Shown in pieces: positions 10,562 through 22,228 of a stretch of DNA of 64,000 nucleotides. How positions within the stretch are numbered: position 1 is the first letter of the stretch; every line of letters begins with the position of its first letter. The stretch is from assembly GCA_000310025.1 (NCBI GenBank), contig FN648585.1, positions 1 to 64,000 on the forward strand, in the 5' to 3' direction. A program made the translations under genes and the position numbers. The stretch comes from Ectocarpus siliculosus (Eukaryota; Sar; Phaeophyceae; Ectocarpales; Ectocarpaceae). The notes beneath the pieces are model-generated. The model searched no databases, had not been told where the DNA came from, and saw nothing but the letters and a program-made list of their open reading frames with translations.

Positions 10562-11745
10562 ATTTGTTAGTGACGCGTTTGCGCATACAACGAAATTTGC
10601 TACACTGATGCCGTGTAATTTCTGTTAAAAATAAAGTCTTTCCACTGTGCGCAAAACAAAAAAACGCAAGACGAAAGATGATCCGCATTTGGCCGTGTAA
10701 TCTCGCCGCGCACATACATGCAGCCGTGGAGTTCGAAGGGGTCAGGAAAGATGTGCACATGTGCACCTACATTTGAAAATTGAAGCGATAGTCACACCAC
10801 GCCCTGTCCTCCGAGATGTCGGCGATGCACAAATCCCTCCCCCTCACTGTCCTGATGACCGTGCGATCTACCCGTACTGTCTCCACCTGCAGCGCTATAT
10901 GAGCGCAGCCCACAACTCGAGCTCTTTCGTTTCGTGCTCATCTTCTTCCTCGCTGCCAACCAACAGCAGGACAGCTGCGCACAAGAGGCAAAGCAGCTCA
11001 TGCATCAGTTCTCCGGTGCTCATGGCGCCGCAGCGGCGTTTAAGGTTGACATCCCGGATCGGCCTCCTGGTTCTATCCATGGCTTGTGTAAGGGGGCATG
11101 GGGCGGGCACTGGCTGCGCGTCTCGTAGCCCGCTGCCGTCTCGTGCCACAACGGCGCAGCAAGCGGCCCAAACTGACGTGGACCAACCAGCGCGCGTGGT
11201 CGTTCGGGCGGAAAATTTTGCTTGCAAATTTCTCTATGGCGAAATCTCAAGACATATTTAGGCAGAAGTCGCGTCGGAGGAACTTTAGATACCCCGAACT
11301 GGTCGTTACGAGCCAAATTTTGTTCTGCGCAAACACGTCAGTCTTCTCTTATTATTAACCCAACGTCGAAATCGTTCTTTTTTAAACGTAACGGTTAAAA
11401 GAAAACCCGACTTTTTTTTGCTTGTTCTTTTCGTGATGTCATCGCAAAAAGTACGTTTCCTTCCCTGAATACACGCTTTGCTCGGCACACAACAGGTTGA
11501 CATGGTATTGCTCCCCATAGAGCAGCGATAAAAGCGCAATAAGCAGCACCCGGCACAGAGGACAACACACTTAGAAAGATCCCGTCCATCCGGCCTGCTG
11601 TTTTCAGTTTTCAGCAACAACAGGCGCACGGCAGACTGTCGCCACCTGGGTGTTGCTTGCGATTTCTTCAGTTTGCCAGCTCATTTTTCACGGTTGCGAC
11701 TCCCATCTTTGACCACCACCTACCCAAAGGTAGACGAGCTCAACA
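10562..11745. other. no confident gene; weak minus-strand coding trace
   Basis: On the minus strand, about 11040-10770 has a Met-start frame rich in Leu and Glu (LCLLCAAVLLLVGSEEEDE), followed after a one-base shift by a frame with VRVDRTVIRTVRGRDLCI. The order resembles the N-terminus of Harbinger-type transposases, but there is no catalytic motif. Its orientation is opposite to the transposase next door. Confidence 0.25.
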
Positions 11746-11754
11746 ATCATAGGG

Positions 11755-12118
11755 CGGCAGCCGCGCTGACGGCCAGCATCATATAGATGGCCAATCCGAA
11801 AGAATTAGCGTGTTGGAGGCCCTGTTGCTCTACTGTTGCGTGGCGCCGTGGATTGATGTTGATGTGTCCGACCAAAAACAGATCATCTCGCCGCAATTTT
11901 TCCAACGGCATTTTGGTGAGGTGGCACACGTCTCTCACACACCTTATTGAGCAGCACCCAAGCACCCAATACCCACGAAGCAGCACGGCGCCGGGAGATG
12001 GTATCATATAGACAGCCGAACCGAAGGAATCAGCGCTTTGGAGGTCATGGTGGTGCTGCTGTACTCGTTCTACTGTTTCTGTGTTGGCATGTGTGATCGA
12101 AAAAAATTCCCCAGCACC
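11755..12118 (+). repeat. imperfect direct duplication, period about 230 bp
   Basis: Positions 11755-11895 and 11985-12118 share CATCATATAGA-GGCC, CCGAA-GAAT-AGCG-TTGGAGG and GATGTGT-CGA. No protein is credible in this interval. Confidence 0.55.
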
Positions 12119-12149
12119 AACAGCAGCAGTTGAAGACGAGAGCACCACG

Positions 12150-13020
12150 CAATGTCTAGTTTTGGACCAAGAACGGACTTAACGCCGCTTCTGCCGCTTG
12201 TCCATCTCCACAACAGACCTGGACGTGAGTCTGGCAGGTCTTTCTAGCGTTCTCAGTGATGTTACAGCGCCCGCGGTGCGCTTGTCCGATGTTTCTGTCA
12301 AAAACACGAAAACGTTAAAAGAGCAAGCCTCAAAAAAACCCGACTCCTTCTTTTCACGCTTTCGGGGAAAAACGCCTCCATATATGTTCAAGAAAACACG
12401 GTTTCGTTTTTTTTTTCGTGTTTTATTGGTCGATAACAATAGCCCTTTTTATTTCTTCATTTATCTCCTGTTGGAGTTTAGAGTTGTTTCTTTTTTGCTA
12501 ATAAACGAGTTCTGTTTTCGGGCGTAGTGTTGGGTTGGGTGAACGGCATACCGGCCCATGACTTGCATCGGTTTTTTCCAGGCCTCGGACGGAATACTCT
12601 TTGCTTGGTAACCCTCGTGAACGTTGGACATCCTTAAGTTGGAGTTAGACTATCGCGTCTGGAAATTCCTTGGGGACGGAACCAGATGAGTCTCTCGCAG
12701 CGTCAGTTCTATCCTCGTGGAACGTAAGGTAACGCGGCGAACAGCGAGCGTGCGAATAATAACACGGGAAACGGAAAGACGCCTAGGATGACGACCTCAT
12801 CGAACTGTATTGCCTAGGGCTTGGCACAACCCGACCCCGTGTTTCGGTGCCATGCATCTTGCTGGCTCCCCGTGCGACACAGTGCGAAAAATGGGGTATT
12901 GGGGTTGAAGAGTGCAACCTGTCGTCGATTTTTGTAACGTTGTATTTTACGCATCGGGGTATTCGCATCACAGCGTAGAATCGGTGTCAAAGGGTTTCAA
13001 GACGAGAGCAAAACATACTT
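12150..13020. other. no supported feature
   Basis: Short discordant open frames and T-rich tracts (12350-12500). I see nothing else. Confidence 0.5.
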
Positions 13021-13024
13021 CGTA

Positions 13025-15490
13025 GCGGATAACAAGCTTCAGTCTCATATTTCAATATCCGTGGGTGGGTGGGTGGGTGGAACTTTTATTCGCAGAGCCC
13101 ACCCCTTGCCCGACCCCGTCTCAATTGCCGATCTCGAGCTACAGTGTAAATCTCGTGGCGCCCGAAGTATGGTTCGGTGGGCAATCGCAAACCATTACCC
13201 CTCCCCGAGTTTCAGCAGCTTCCACCTGCTGTGGCCGACACGACTCGGCGTTGACTGTTCCTTGTCTGTTTCGCCATGGAAACGGCCGGTTGAACAGCGA
13301 AAGAGGGTCCTGCGTGCTGCGCGCCACAACCTTATTTTTTTTTTGCTTCCTGAGTGACCATACTGCTGTTGCTGAATTGCTTCAGACAAGGTTCAAGGCT
13401 ATCGTGTCTGTCGCTTTGGGGTGCACGCGTCGCGTAGTAGGCGATGCGCGTCGCTTACTTTGTCGCCTGTTGTGTCGTTATACATGAAAATCAACAGCAG
13501 CACAACAGTTGAGACAGACAACAACAGGCCTGTTTTCTCTTGCTGCATATGCATGGATGGGTGGTATGCATCGTATTAGTCTAAGGGGCGTATGCATGGG
13601 TGGTATACATCGAATAAGGGTGTTGAGGCTTTTTGAGTCTGCTGCGTAGTCAGTCTCGTAACTTGAGCGATAAGGTAGATGGCAGCACAATCTTATTTAC
13701 AAGAGAAAGTGAGGAATGACAACCAACAGTCTGCTGCTCTGTGCAACGGTGCACATCTATCGCGGACGGACTAGTTCGTCCGTATAGTCATGATTTTTTT
13801 TCTCACTTCGTCACAGAAGGATGAAAGTCCGCACTACTCTAGTCTGTCTATCTAGTTCCAACTCGGCGACTTGTGGTTGTTGTGTTTGTTGTTGCTGAGC
13901 CCACTTCGTATACCGCCGTTCGGTACAGATGTCTGACAGGCTGCGGTGGGCCAAAGGGACGAGAGTGAGTGAGTGTCTTCTCGAGAGTGAGTGCCTTGTC
14001 TTCTCTCCGCTCTCTTCTTTTAGTCTACCTGTCTCTCTCTCGCCGTTCGCTGGTGGGGTCCCAACAATATCGAACTACGTCAACCGCAGTGGTTTCGCAT
14101 CTTGCTGAGTAACTACCCGTGCACCGGGCGGCTGCATGAGAGGCGATGTGCGCTACCTGTTTTATGTCAAGCAATGGACTTGGGGTCCTTCCTAATGCTG
14201 GACATGCAGTGCTATATGTGACATGTTCCAGCGGCCCAGAGCGAGCGACGACCACGGTGGGTTTTCTATGCTTCTTTTGCCTCCTCCCTCAAGCCTGTCG
14301 CGCCTGGCTCACTTGTCTTTGACCTTCTTTTTTCTTTTTTCATGCTTTGTTTGTTGGGGTCCCCCATCCACCCGCCCACCATTATTTTTTGTTGGGAGGG
14401 CAAGTTGGGGAGGGGTGTTTACTTGCCATGTTCATGACTGGGCCCCGGACTTTCTACTCGCACCCCGTCCATTCCACTTGTCAACAAACCACCACATCCT
14501 ATTGTACCATGCCCACCGACACGTCCAAGGCTTGGGGAATTTTGAAGCTTTCGCTTCAGTCTCATCGTTCAATATCCGTGGAAGTTTCATTCGCATGCCC
14601 CACCCCTGCCCGACCCGGTTTAAAATGCTATCTCGAGCAACAGCGCAAATCTCGTGGCGCCTCGAGTATGGTTCGGTGTGGAATCGCAAGTCATGAGCCG
14701 TCCCCGAGTTTGAGCGGCTTCCGCCTCCTGTGGCCGGCAAGAGTCGGCCTTGGCTGTTCCTTGGCTGTTTCGCCATGGAAACGGCCGGTTGAACAGCGAA
14801 AGAGGGTCCTGCGTCCTGCGTGCTGCGCGCCACGTTTTGTTTTTGTTTGCGTTTGTTCTTGAGTGACCATGGTACACATGCGGCTGCTGCTAGCTGCGGT
14901 TTCTGCTGTCATGGTCGGAATGTGCTGCAATGGTCGTACGGTTATCGTAGTCAGGTTTGACAACAGTCTACTCGTTCGTATAGCGGTAGCGGTGCACATC
15001 TATCGCGACGGCAAGCGCATTGAGATAATAGTTCGTCCGTCATGCTTGCTTCTAGTCTACACAGACAGATAGTCGTGTTCTTCTTTGTTGCCACTTCATA
15101 CCAGAAAATAAAGAAAGTCTCCACCAACTTGCAGTATCTCCACAGCAGTTAGTTCGGAAACGAGGACTATTTTTCTTTTGTCGTGTTTGTTGTTGCTGAG
15201 CGCACATCGGATGCCGCCGTTCGTTACACGTGTTCAAGCCTGCGGTGGACCAGAGGGATGAGAGTGAGTGTCTTCTCGACGAGAGTTCATGCCTTGTCTT
15301 CTCGAGTCTCTCTTCCTTTAGTCTACCTCTCTCTCTCTGTTGCATTTTCGCCGTTAGGGTCCCCAATAATATCGAACGTCAACGGCAATCGTTTTGCGTC
15401 TTGCTGAGTAGGAGGCTACCCGTGTACCCGGCTGCTGCATGTGAGGCAATGGGCGCCGCCTCTTTCCGTCAAGCAATGCGCATGGCCCCT
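13025..15490 (-). repeat. large dispersed module, copy M3, about 1.6 units
   Basis: Reverse orientation relative to M1. One unit runs from about 13030 (CTCATATTTCAATATCCGTG) to about 14555, where the same start recurs (CTCATCGTTCAATATCCGTG), giving a period near 1.53 kb; a second, shorter unit follows to about 15490. Both contain CGCCATGGAAACGGCCGGTT and GCAATGGACTTGGGGTCCTT-type landmarks. A (GTGG)n run lies at 13060-13080. No conserved protein. Confidence 0.75.
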
Positions 15491-15491
15491 A

Positions 15492-16011
15492 CGGGTTCGT
15501 CTATGGATAGTTTTTGCAGCTTATAAGTACTTGCGTATAAAACGACTTCTTCATGGATGGGTAATGATGAGAGGTTTCAATTCAACTACTACAGTAACTT
15601 ACTTGTATGGAGGGTGCTCGTTGTTCTTATATGTATGGCATGTACCGGCAGTAGTAGGTCACACAATATATCGCATCATCAACGCATCATCAATATTCAC
15701 AGCTAATAATGTTAGCCCACGACGACGAGGATGTCAAACGATAGGTGGTAGGTTTGTTTCGGAAAGCTACTGTATCGGTGCCAACGCCGCCCGGCCACGA
15801 TTTCTGCTTTGGAGTAATCGAGCTTTGAAAATTAACAATTGTTCAGGGGATGTGATATCTTATGTCATCTACTCTGTGTATAGAACTCTTTGTCGTGCTT
15901 GGTGGGCGAGCGTGTCGCGGTGTGCGCCCTCGACTTTATTAACGGCTTAAAAACTGGAAAGCTTCAGACAGGCAACGCGACGATACTCGTCGAGTTGCTA
16001 TCACAATGTTG
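15492..16011 (+). repeat. 520-bp dispersed repeat, copy 1, ending in hairpin
   Basis: Matches 31775-32276 in direct orientation at high identity from GGTTCGTCTATGGATAGTTT to GTCGAGTTGCTATCACAA. The 3' end holds the palindrome CGACGATACTCGTCG (15978-15992) about 12 bp before similarity ends. No coding capacity. The layout, terminal hairpin near the end without long inverted ends, is reminiscent of a non-autonomous Helitron, but a CTRR end is not clear. Confidence 0.75.
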
Positions 16012-16299
16012 TATCCCCAGGCAGGCCCAGGTGCAAAATTAGCCTAAATCCATAAAAACAAAAGGACACCCCCCCCCCCCTCCGCCCCCCTCCCTCCTCT
16101 TGTACCGCATTCCTCCACCAAGGTCTCCTCCGGGCAAGAGAGAAACACGCCCCAGCTTGGGTCGTGACAATTACAGCAACCCACGACCTCCTCCGCCACA
16201 CACACAGAATCACTTCACGAATGCACACGCAAGCACTTTTCAACGTGGCTACGCAGAGTGTGCAGAATTGTTTTCTTCGCGTACTCTTGGCGGTAGATA

Positions 16300-16925
16300 A
16301 TCCAGGCACACCTCTTGGTGGTCCGATCGCCTCTCGTGATTTACGAACGCCATTAATTTGTCCCTCTTGAGTTTGCTGATGTCCTCGCCAGCATCGAAGT
16401 GCACTTTGCGTGCGGCCCACATTCCCCTGGTAGAGATGCGGGTTGAACTGGTTCATTCGATCTATGGGTGGAACCCCACTCGCGTGGACTTGTTTGACGT
16501 CGTCCCATCCTACATTCCCTTTCGGATCCCGAACACTCCGGACGACCGTGGTTCCTACCGACATACTCATGCCGTATAGCTCGCACTGTTTGGCCGATCG
16601 AGAACCCTTGCCATGCTGCATTATCCAGCGGCATGCCATTCCCGTACACGTGGTAGGATTGAACGTGGCTAGCTGTTCTTCAAACATCTGGAGCAGTGTA
16701 CCTAAAAACAGCGCCATGGCGGCGTGGGAGCACCCCCCCATAATGCCTGCAAGACATTCGCAGAGAGCCGCGATGACCTCCAGGGCTACCAGGGTTTGCG
16801 CCGACCGCGGGTCATTGCCCACGACCTCCTCCTCTTCCTCCCCCTCCTTCTCCTCTTGCTCCGTCGGGGGTGCGTTCTCATCCACTTCGTAGTTTGATGC
16901 GGACGCGGTACTCCTTGTCGGCCGA
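16300..16925 (-). pseudogene. late exon(s) of the XPG/SAP-type gene, unrecognised domain
   Basis: An acceptor (AACACACAG) near 16940 opens a minus-strand frame with an acidic Glu-rich stretch (residues about 8-20 after the Met at 16885), then a hydrophobic helical segment (ALFLGTLLQMFEEQLATF), then DDVKQVHASGVPP and MNQFNPHLYQ. At about 16420 the coding signal continues in the next frame (WAARKVHFDAGEDISKLK...), which implies a one-base shift in a G run, and that frame closes near 16250. No known domain is recognised. The exon follows the nuclease exons in the same orientation and I infer it is the C-terminal part of the same gene or element. Confidence 0.4.
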
Positions 16926-17480
16926 GAAGGAGGCGCCCGCGCTGTGTGTTATCAGTTGGAGATTATTTCATCGGGATGGGAAGGTTGTTAGGCGCAGTCT
17001 TTCATTTTCGAGGTTTTAATCTCCACTACAACGTTGCTGACGGAGCAGGCAGCGATCGAAAACAAAGTCAACAAAATGCAGCGTACCGCACCGTCATGAC
17101 GTGCGGGGAAACAAGGCAAGAACACGTGGGGGACCGGGTCTGTCCCTCGAGTATCGTAGAGGGTAACTTGTTTTGTGTACGATGCTGGCATCAGCGTTAT
17201 TCCGACGGGAACATCTACACGGTTGTAAACATGGTCAAGGCAGAAAAGCACGAATGCAACGGAAAGTACGTGTGCGCATGATGCACACAGGCCCGGGTGG
17301 CAATATGCTGCGCTGTCACCGTCGAATCGTACGTCGGGACTAGATCAAGCATACTTTTTTATGTAATCCGAACATCACAACATAACAACGTTAGAACACA
17401 CACCGGAAACAATATGACGGCAACGCGAAGCAGTATATGCCTATCCTCCTTCCAGGCGGGGTGCATATTGTGCGCCTCAC

Positions 17481-17887
17481 CTAGTCCCAATCCACATAAT
17501 GCTCCCCGCTGCCTGAACGGTCCAAAACCTGCTGAGGTTCCCCATGTCCAACACCCGCTGCAGCGATCTATACCAGAGCCGCGAGCCCTTGCCGGCGAGT
17601 TTGTTCACTTCTCGCATGAACCGTAAGATGACGGCTTTCGATATCTCGGGGAGATACCGCCGCATAGCGGACCACTCCTTTATGCGCAGCCCTGTCGCAG
17701 GAAGATCCGGCATTAGCCTGGCCTCCTTTTCCTCAAAAGAGCTGAGGTCCGGAAAGGGATGGCGAAACGCCAAGTTGGTGTCCAACACACCGCAGCTCCT
17801 AATCAGCCTGACGACATCCCCAGCCATCTGAGCAAGGAGTGCTTTGTTCAACCCACTGGTCCCGGTGTTGTCGAGACACCTAAAAAC
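17481..17887 (-). CDS. internal exon downstream of the XPG/SAP exons, unrecognised
   Basis: A textbook acceptor with a polypyrimidine tract (TTTCTCCCCTCAG) precedes 17887 and a GTGAGG donor follows 17481. The open frame between encodes a helical, basic protein segment (SGLNKALLAQMAGDVVRLIR..., FMREVNKLAGKGSRLWYRSL). There are no stops in 407 bp. It sits between the SAP-like exon and the acidic exon on the same strand, so I infer one multi-exon gene. Family not recognised. Confidence 0.5.
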
Positions 17888-18742
17888 CTGAGGGGAGAAA
17901 TGCACACGACAAGAGGAGCATCCCAAGCGTGTGGGGCGCATATACGTTCATGCTTAGTTGATGACGCACACCGAAACCCACCCGCTTATCTTAGGCGAAG
18001 AACAATGTACATCTTCGATTACAATTTGCTATCTCCACGTGCAGTTGCCGCGTGCATCTCGTACCCCACCGCTGCCTCGAACAGAGCGCGAAGAGACCAA
18101 AACTTCTAGGTTCGTTGTTACCCTACGCACAATAATCCCGTGTTCGAACGACTGCTCTAACGAAGAGGTTGACGCACATCAATATCTGACTTGTGGTCAA
18201 CGTGACCATTACCGAAAACAGACTGCGAGGGGGGCTGAATTGCACATATCCGGCGCGAATGGTGTACTTAATCTGCTCTGAGGGTGGCCCACCGTACGCG
18301 AACAATTTAACTACAGTCCAAAATCGCACAACTTGTGATCACTTGTGGGGTGCACCATTTTGGGGCCATTCCAAATACAGTACTTCTTCAACCAATCGGG
18401 ATATCCGCCCCGAACCTTATTAACAGCAGCCGCAGTGCGCTGTGTGCAAAGCGGAACGTGGTGTGTGGTCTCTTTTGTAAGCGTGTGTGCGTACATCGCT
18501 CAACCTGCTGCTGGATGGTCGACAGGCGCACCCGGAAGCCAGTAACGGCAGTCTGAAATATGACGAAGCGCCAAGTTTACAACACAGGATGCACTCTTTA
18601 CCCAAAATATAGTTTGAAGTAGTAATAGTCTATGGACCAAGTATTCTGTCACAGCCATAACTGTAACTACCCTCCCCGACTAGTAACCTACTGACAGTAG
18701 CTCTCTATAAAAAATGTCGCTAAAAACCCATCTTTTACTCAC

Positions 18743-19059
18743 GCTTAGAAACTCGCGAAGCTTAGGCACGGTCCACTTGGTGTAATCTTCAGTCTCCCCC
18801 GGGAGTCTGCTGAAGCCGTGCTCGCGGTAGTTGTTTGTGTCTTGAGGACCTCGAGCGCGAGACGCCCTGCTGCTAGCATTCGAGGGGCGACTGCTAGCCG
18901 TCTCGGGTGTTGCCTTTTTCTTCTGCCTGCCAGCATCCGCGCCTGCCGCCTGCCCCTTCCCTTGTGCTGTACCCAGCGGTGGGTCCCATTCGCGCCCGGT
19001 CAGCAGACATATATCTCCCCGGGCCACACGGGACGCCAGCGGGGATAGCTCCAACGTCC
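18743..19059 (-). CDS. exon with SAP-like segment, downstream of the XPG-type nuclease
   Basis: The acceptor GTACAG at 19061-19060 and the donor GTGAGTA after 18743 bound an open frame. It begins LELSPLASRVARGDICLLTG, which fits the end of an XPG/FEN1 domain, passes through a Lys/Ala/Ser linker, and ends DYTKWTVPKLREFLS, the first helix and turn of a SAP DNA-binding motif. The donor falls inside the SAP motif; a possible continuation exon starts after TTTCAG at about 18560. SAP motifs bind DNA and are common in nuclear nucleases and in some transposon proteins. The upstream exon ends at the donor at 19451. Confidence 0.55.
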
Positions 19060-19450
19060 CTGTACGTGCAGGATGCGAGCATAAGAGTGAAGGGAATTCA
19101 GGCGATAGTATATGCAACGCCGTCACTAAATGTATCTGCTTGTACATCAGTACAGCAGGGTTACGCGGTATGCAGTACAGCGGGAGCCGTGTAATCACGG
19201 GACGAGCAAAGCCCGACCGAGGTCATTTGTGGGTTTACATATAAATCTACTTTGTAGAAAGCATGTTTGAAGGTACATCAGACCTCCTGGCTGCACGCAG
19301 ACTCCAGTGTAAAGGACACCTTTTAGTTGTGTGTAAGGTCTCACTGCTGGCGCCCGACTACAAGTAGGGTGACGTCGGGAAACATCAACCCAAAATCTGG
19401 TCTTAGGTACGAGGAGCATTCTTACGCACACAAACACGCGGAACACTGAC

Positions 19451-20555
19451 CTGTATGGCGGGTGATTTCCTCCCTGGTCGACGCGCCGGACAAATGTTGG
19501 AGTTCGCCGCTCAGCGGGTTCCACACCACGGGCTGTGTAAACATGGTGTGGCAGGCGCGCAGTCGGATCTCAAACTTACGCCGCGCAGCAGGCGTGTCCT
19601 CCTCCCTGGACTCCACCAGCAGCCTTGAGGCCAGGTCTCCCACAACCGCATCGAATGGTAGCAAAGATGCCGCCCAGACACGCTTTCTGTGTCAACGAAA
19701 GCTAGCCTTGCAGCAGTAACTGGTCCGACATTTTTGAATTTCGCGAAGTCTTTGCCTACGATAATGGCGAACAAGAGAAGGCGGCGGCGGGCGGTCGGTT
19801 CCGGTAGAGGCGTGTAGTCGAAGCCCTCGTCAACTGGCTGGTGTATCCCGTGCAGCTGGCGCAGCCGACCACGAACATCCCCGCTCCGGAGGAAGGACCA
19901 TGTGGTGGGTTGGAAGAGCAGCCTCTGCCGGACGCATCGTCCGACAAGCTCTCCTCTCGCGTTCTTTACCACTTCCACCAAAAGATCCAGTACCCCAAGA
20001 ACTGTGAAGTCGGAGTCATTGGCATACACGTACACGTTCGCCCCTGTTGCGAGATGGATGTCCTGGAAAACTGCAAGCTGTGGATCCGCTTCGCCTGGGG
20101 CGATGTTTACCTCCCCCCTGATACGGGCTCTCAAGCGCGTTGCGATCTCAGCGGTAACTCGACCGTCGAAAGCACAAGCAGCGCTGGCCAACTTGTTGAT
20201 CTCCACGGGACAGCCACCGGCGTCGTGTAGAGCACGCGCCTGTTGTGCACTCTTCTGCCTCCTCTCTCGTCGGTGTTGAGATGTCCCACTCTTGGCCGGA
20301 GGCGGCCGACCGTCGAACACTACCGTCACTAGGAAATTGCGGTCTTCAAAGAGCTTCATCTCTCGGGCACACTCCTACTTGACGGGAGACGTCGCTGTTG
20401 AGAAGTAAATTTTCCGTCGCTACCCCCCTCAAACACATGCGGTGATTTAGGAACCCGCCGTCGACGATGACATGATGTTTTCCTTGTCCGTTTTCAAGAT
20501 CAATCCTGACCGAAGCCACGCTTTTAGACAAGCGGGAGAGCGAATTGACTCCCAT
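19451..20555 (-). pseudogene. XPG/FEN1-family structure-specific nuclease, frameshifted
   Basis: The start ATG at 20555 begins MGVNSLSRL, matching the MGIxGL N-terminus of FEN1/XPG nucleases, followed by the metal-binding VDGG. After a one-base shift near 20375 the frame continues with VFDGRPPPAK and an Arg-rich helix. It then has the XPG-I block with GEADPQLA and the acidic ANDSDFTVLG, and the helix-hairpin-helix GKDFAKFKNVGPVTAARL. A second shift near 19700 leads to the tail (RACHTMFTQPVVWNP), which ends at donor GTCAGT at 19451. The family cuts flap or bubble DNA in the nucleus using two clustered acidic metal sites; the key acidic residues seem retained. Two frameshifts make this copy probably dead. 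FEN1 proper lacks a SAP-type tail, so this is a divergent family member, possibly carried by an Academ-type transposon. Confidence 0.75.
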
Positions 20556-20599
20556 CCCAACCGAAGGGAAGAGGGCGTGGGAATGACGGAGACGAGTGG

Positions 20600-21462
20600 G
20601 AGAGAGGTCCCCAAAAAGGACCAAGTTCGAGCACGCGACTGGACCGGTCTCTGTGTTGCAAAAGGCAACATTTTTTTAAATGGCGGCCTGTTCGGGGCCG
20701 CTTTTGGAGACCGGAGTAGGATGTAGGATGGTCGCTTCGCCCCGTGTGGCGAGTGGAGGATGGTGCAGCAGCAGAGGATTGGCCAGCTGTCACATCGTGC
20801 TTGTCAGGCTCCCCCGAGACTATCGAGGGTGTGGATGCCACGCACCTCATGTCGTACGTCATGTACTGTGCCTGGCGGCAACGGCGCGGCAGCACCCCCT
20901 ATTTTAAAGCAGCTGCTCTACTGCTGCAATATATTCGAAGCATTGATCATGTCTTCTACACGCATGAGTCGAAAGTCGTGTGTTAGGAGAGACAGGTCAA
21001 CAACTTCGGTGGCTCGCAACTTGGATGTAAGCCACCTCGTCACAAACGTAGACAGAGACAAGTGCCTGACGCTGAATCGCCACTGGTGAGAGTGTGCGCA
21101 GTTCTTCTTACTACACTCTGGTTTACCATATGCAGATAGATGCATACTTGTGTTGCGCGTCGTTTGTTGCCTGCTGTCATACAAACGACTGCTGTCATAC
21201 CAACGAGGGCAGATATGATACTTAAAACAGAACAACACAATCAACGACGCCGAGGGTCGTTTGGCACCTGACATTAGAACGATCTACACTCGTTGTATCG
21301 GGTACCCACGTACCCACACAAGAAATGAAACCACGACAACCCACCACTACCAATACCACAAGGAAAGCTGACCTGCCCTGTCCTGTTTTTTCATAGACGA
21401 GAGGGTACACAAACGGCATACATAGATCGTCCCCCGACTCCTAAAAGCCCCCCCCCCCCCCC
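20600..21462. other. no supported gene
   Basis: Upstream region of the nuclease gene. Overlapping short open frames disagree between strands and no motif is recognised. Confidence 0.5.
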
Positions 21463-21784
21463 NNNNNNNNNNNNNNNNNNNNNNNNNNNNNNNNNNNNNN
21501 NNNNNNNNNNNNNNNNNNNNNNNNNNNNNNNNNNNNNNNNNNNNNNNNNNNNNNNNNNNNNNNNNNNNNNNNNNNNNNNNNNNNNNNNNNNNNNNNNNNN
21601 NNNNNNNNNNNNNNNNNNNNNNNNNNNNNNNNNNNNNNNNNNNNNNNNNNNNNNNNNNNNNNNNNNNNNNNNNNNNNNNNNNNNNNNNNNNNNNNNNNNN
21701 NNNNNNNNNNNNNNNNNNNNNNNNNNNNNNNNNNNNNNNNNNNNNNNNNNNNNNNNNNNNNNNNNNNNNNNNNNNNNNNNNNNN
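21463..21784. other. assembly gap (N), flanked by C homopolymers
   Basis: 322 undetermined bases, with C runs at 21448-21462 and 21785-21807. Apparent long open frames that cross it are artefacts of unknown codons. Confidence 0.99.
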
Positions 21785-22228
21785 CCCCCCCCCCCCCCCC
21801 CCCCCCCTCTGCCAATGGCGACCTGTTCTTCTTTCTTTCTCGTAGTCTACTGCATCCCTTACGACTGCGAAAAGTGATAACGTCCAACCCCCCCCACCCT
21901 TCATGCGACTCGCCAAATACCTCACGGCGCTTCGCGCTTGGTGATGTGAGAGCCTGGTCCGGTGAGAACCCGGCGTGCTCCGTCCCGGCTTTGTAGGGAT
22001 GCGAGGTCAATGGTCAAACGACTACGGCATGCACGACTATGAGTACACCCCCTCCCCCCCCTCCTAAAAAAAAGGACAACACACACCCGCCCCACAAAAA
22101 CACCAAAATAACTGCACTTTCCTTCGCAAAACGAGGACCCCCTTGAGGCGTCCCCCTGGAGGCGGGTCGTTTGGCGATCGACTAAAAACCAAAAGTGTTT
22201 GACCGGCATGCTCAGAAATATCGTCAAC

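Noticed and set aside
16952-17281. Plus-strand frame with CxxC-like spacing (LFCVRCWHQRY)
   Set aside because: Lies opposite the presumed intron of the nuclease gene, with no splice or start support and no recognisable zinc-finger family.
21347-22010. Long open frames of about 190 codons across the gap
   Set aside because: They consist mostly of undetermined codons over the N run plus poly-Gly from C homopolymers.
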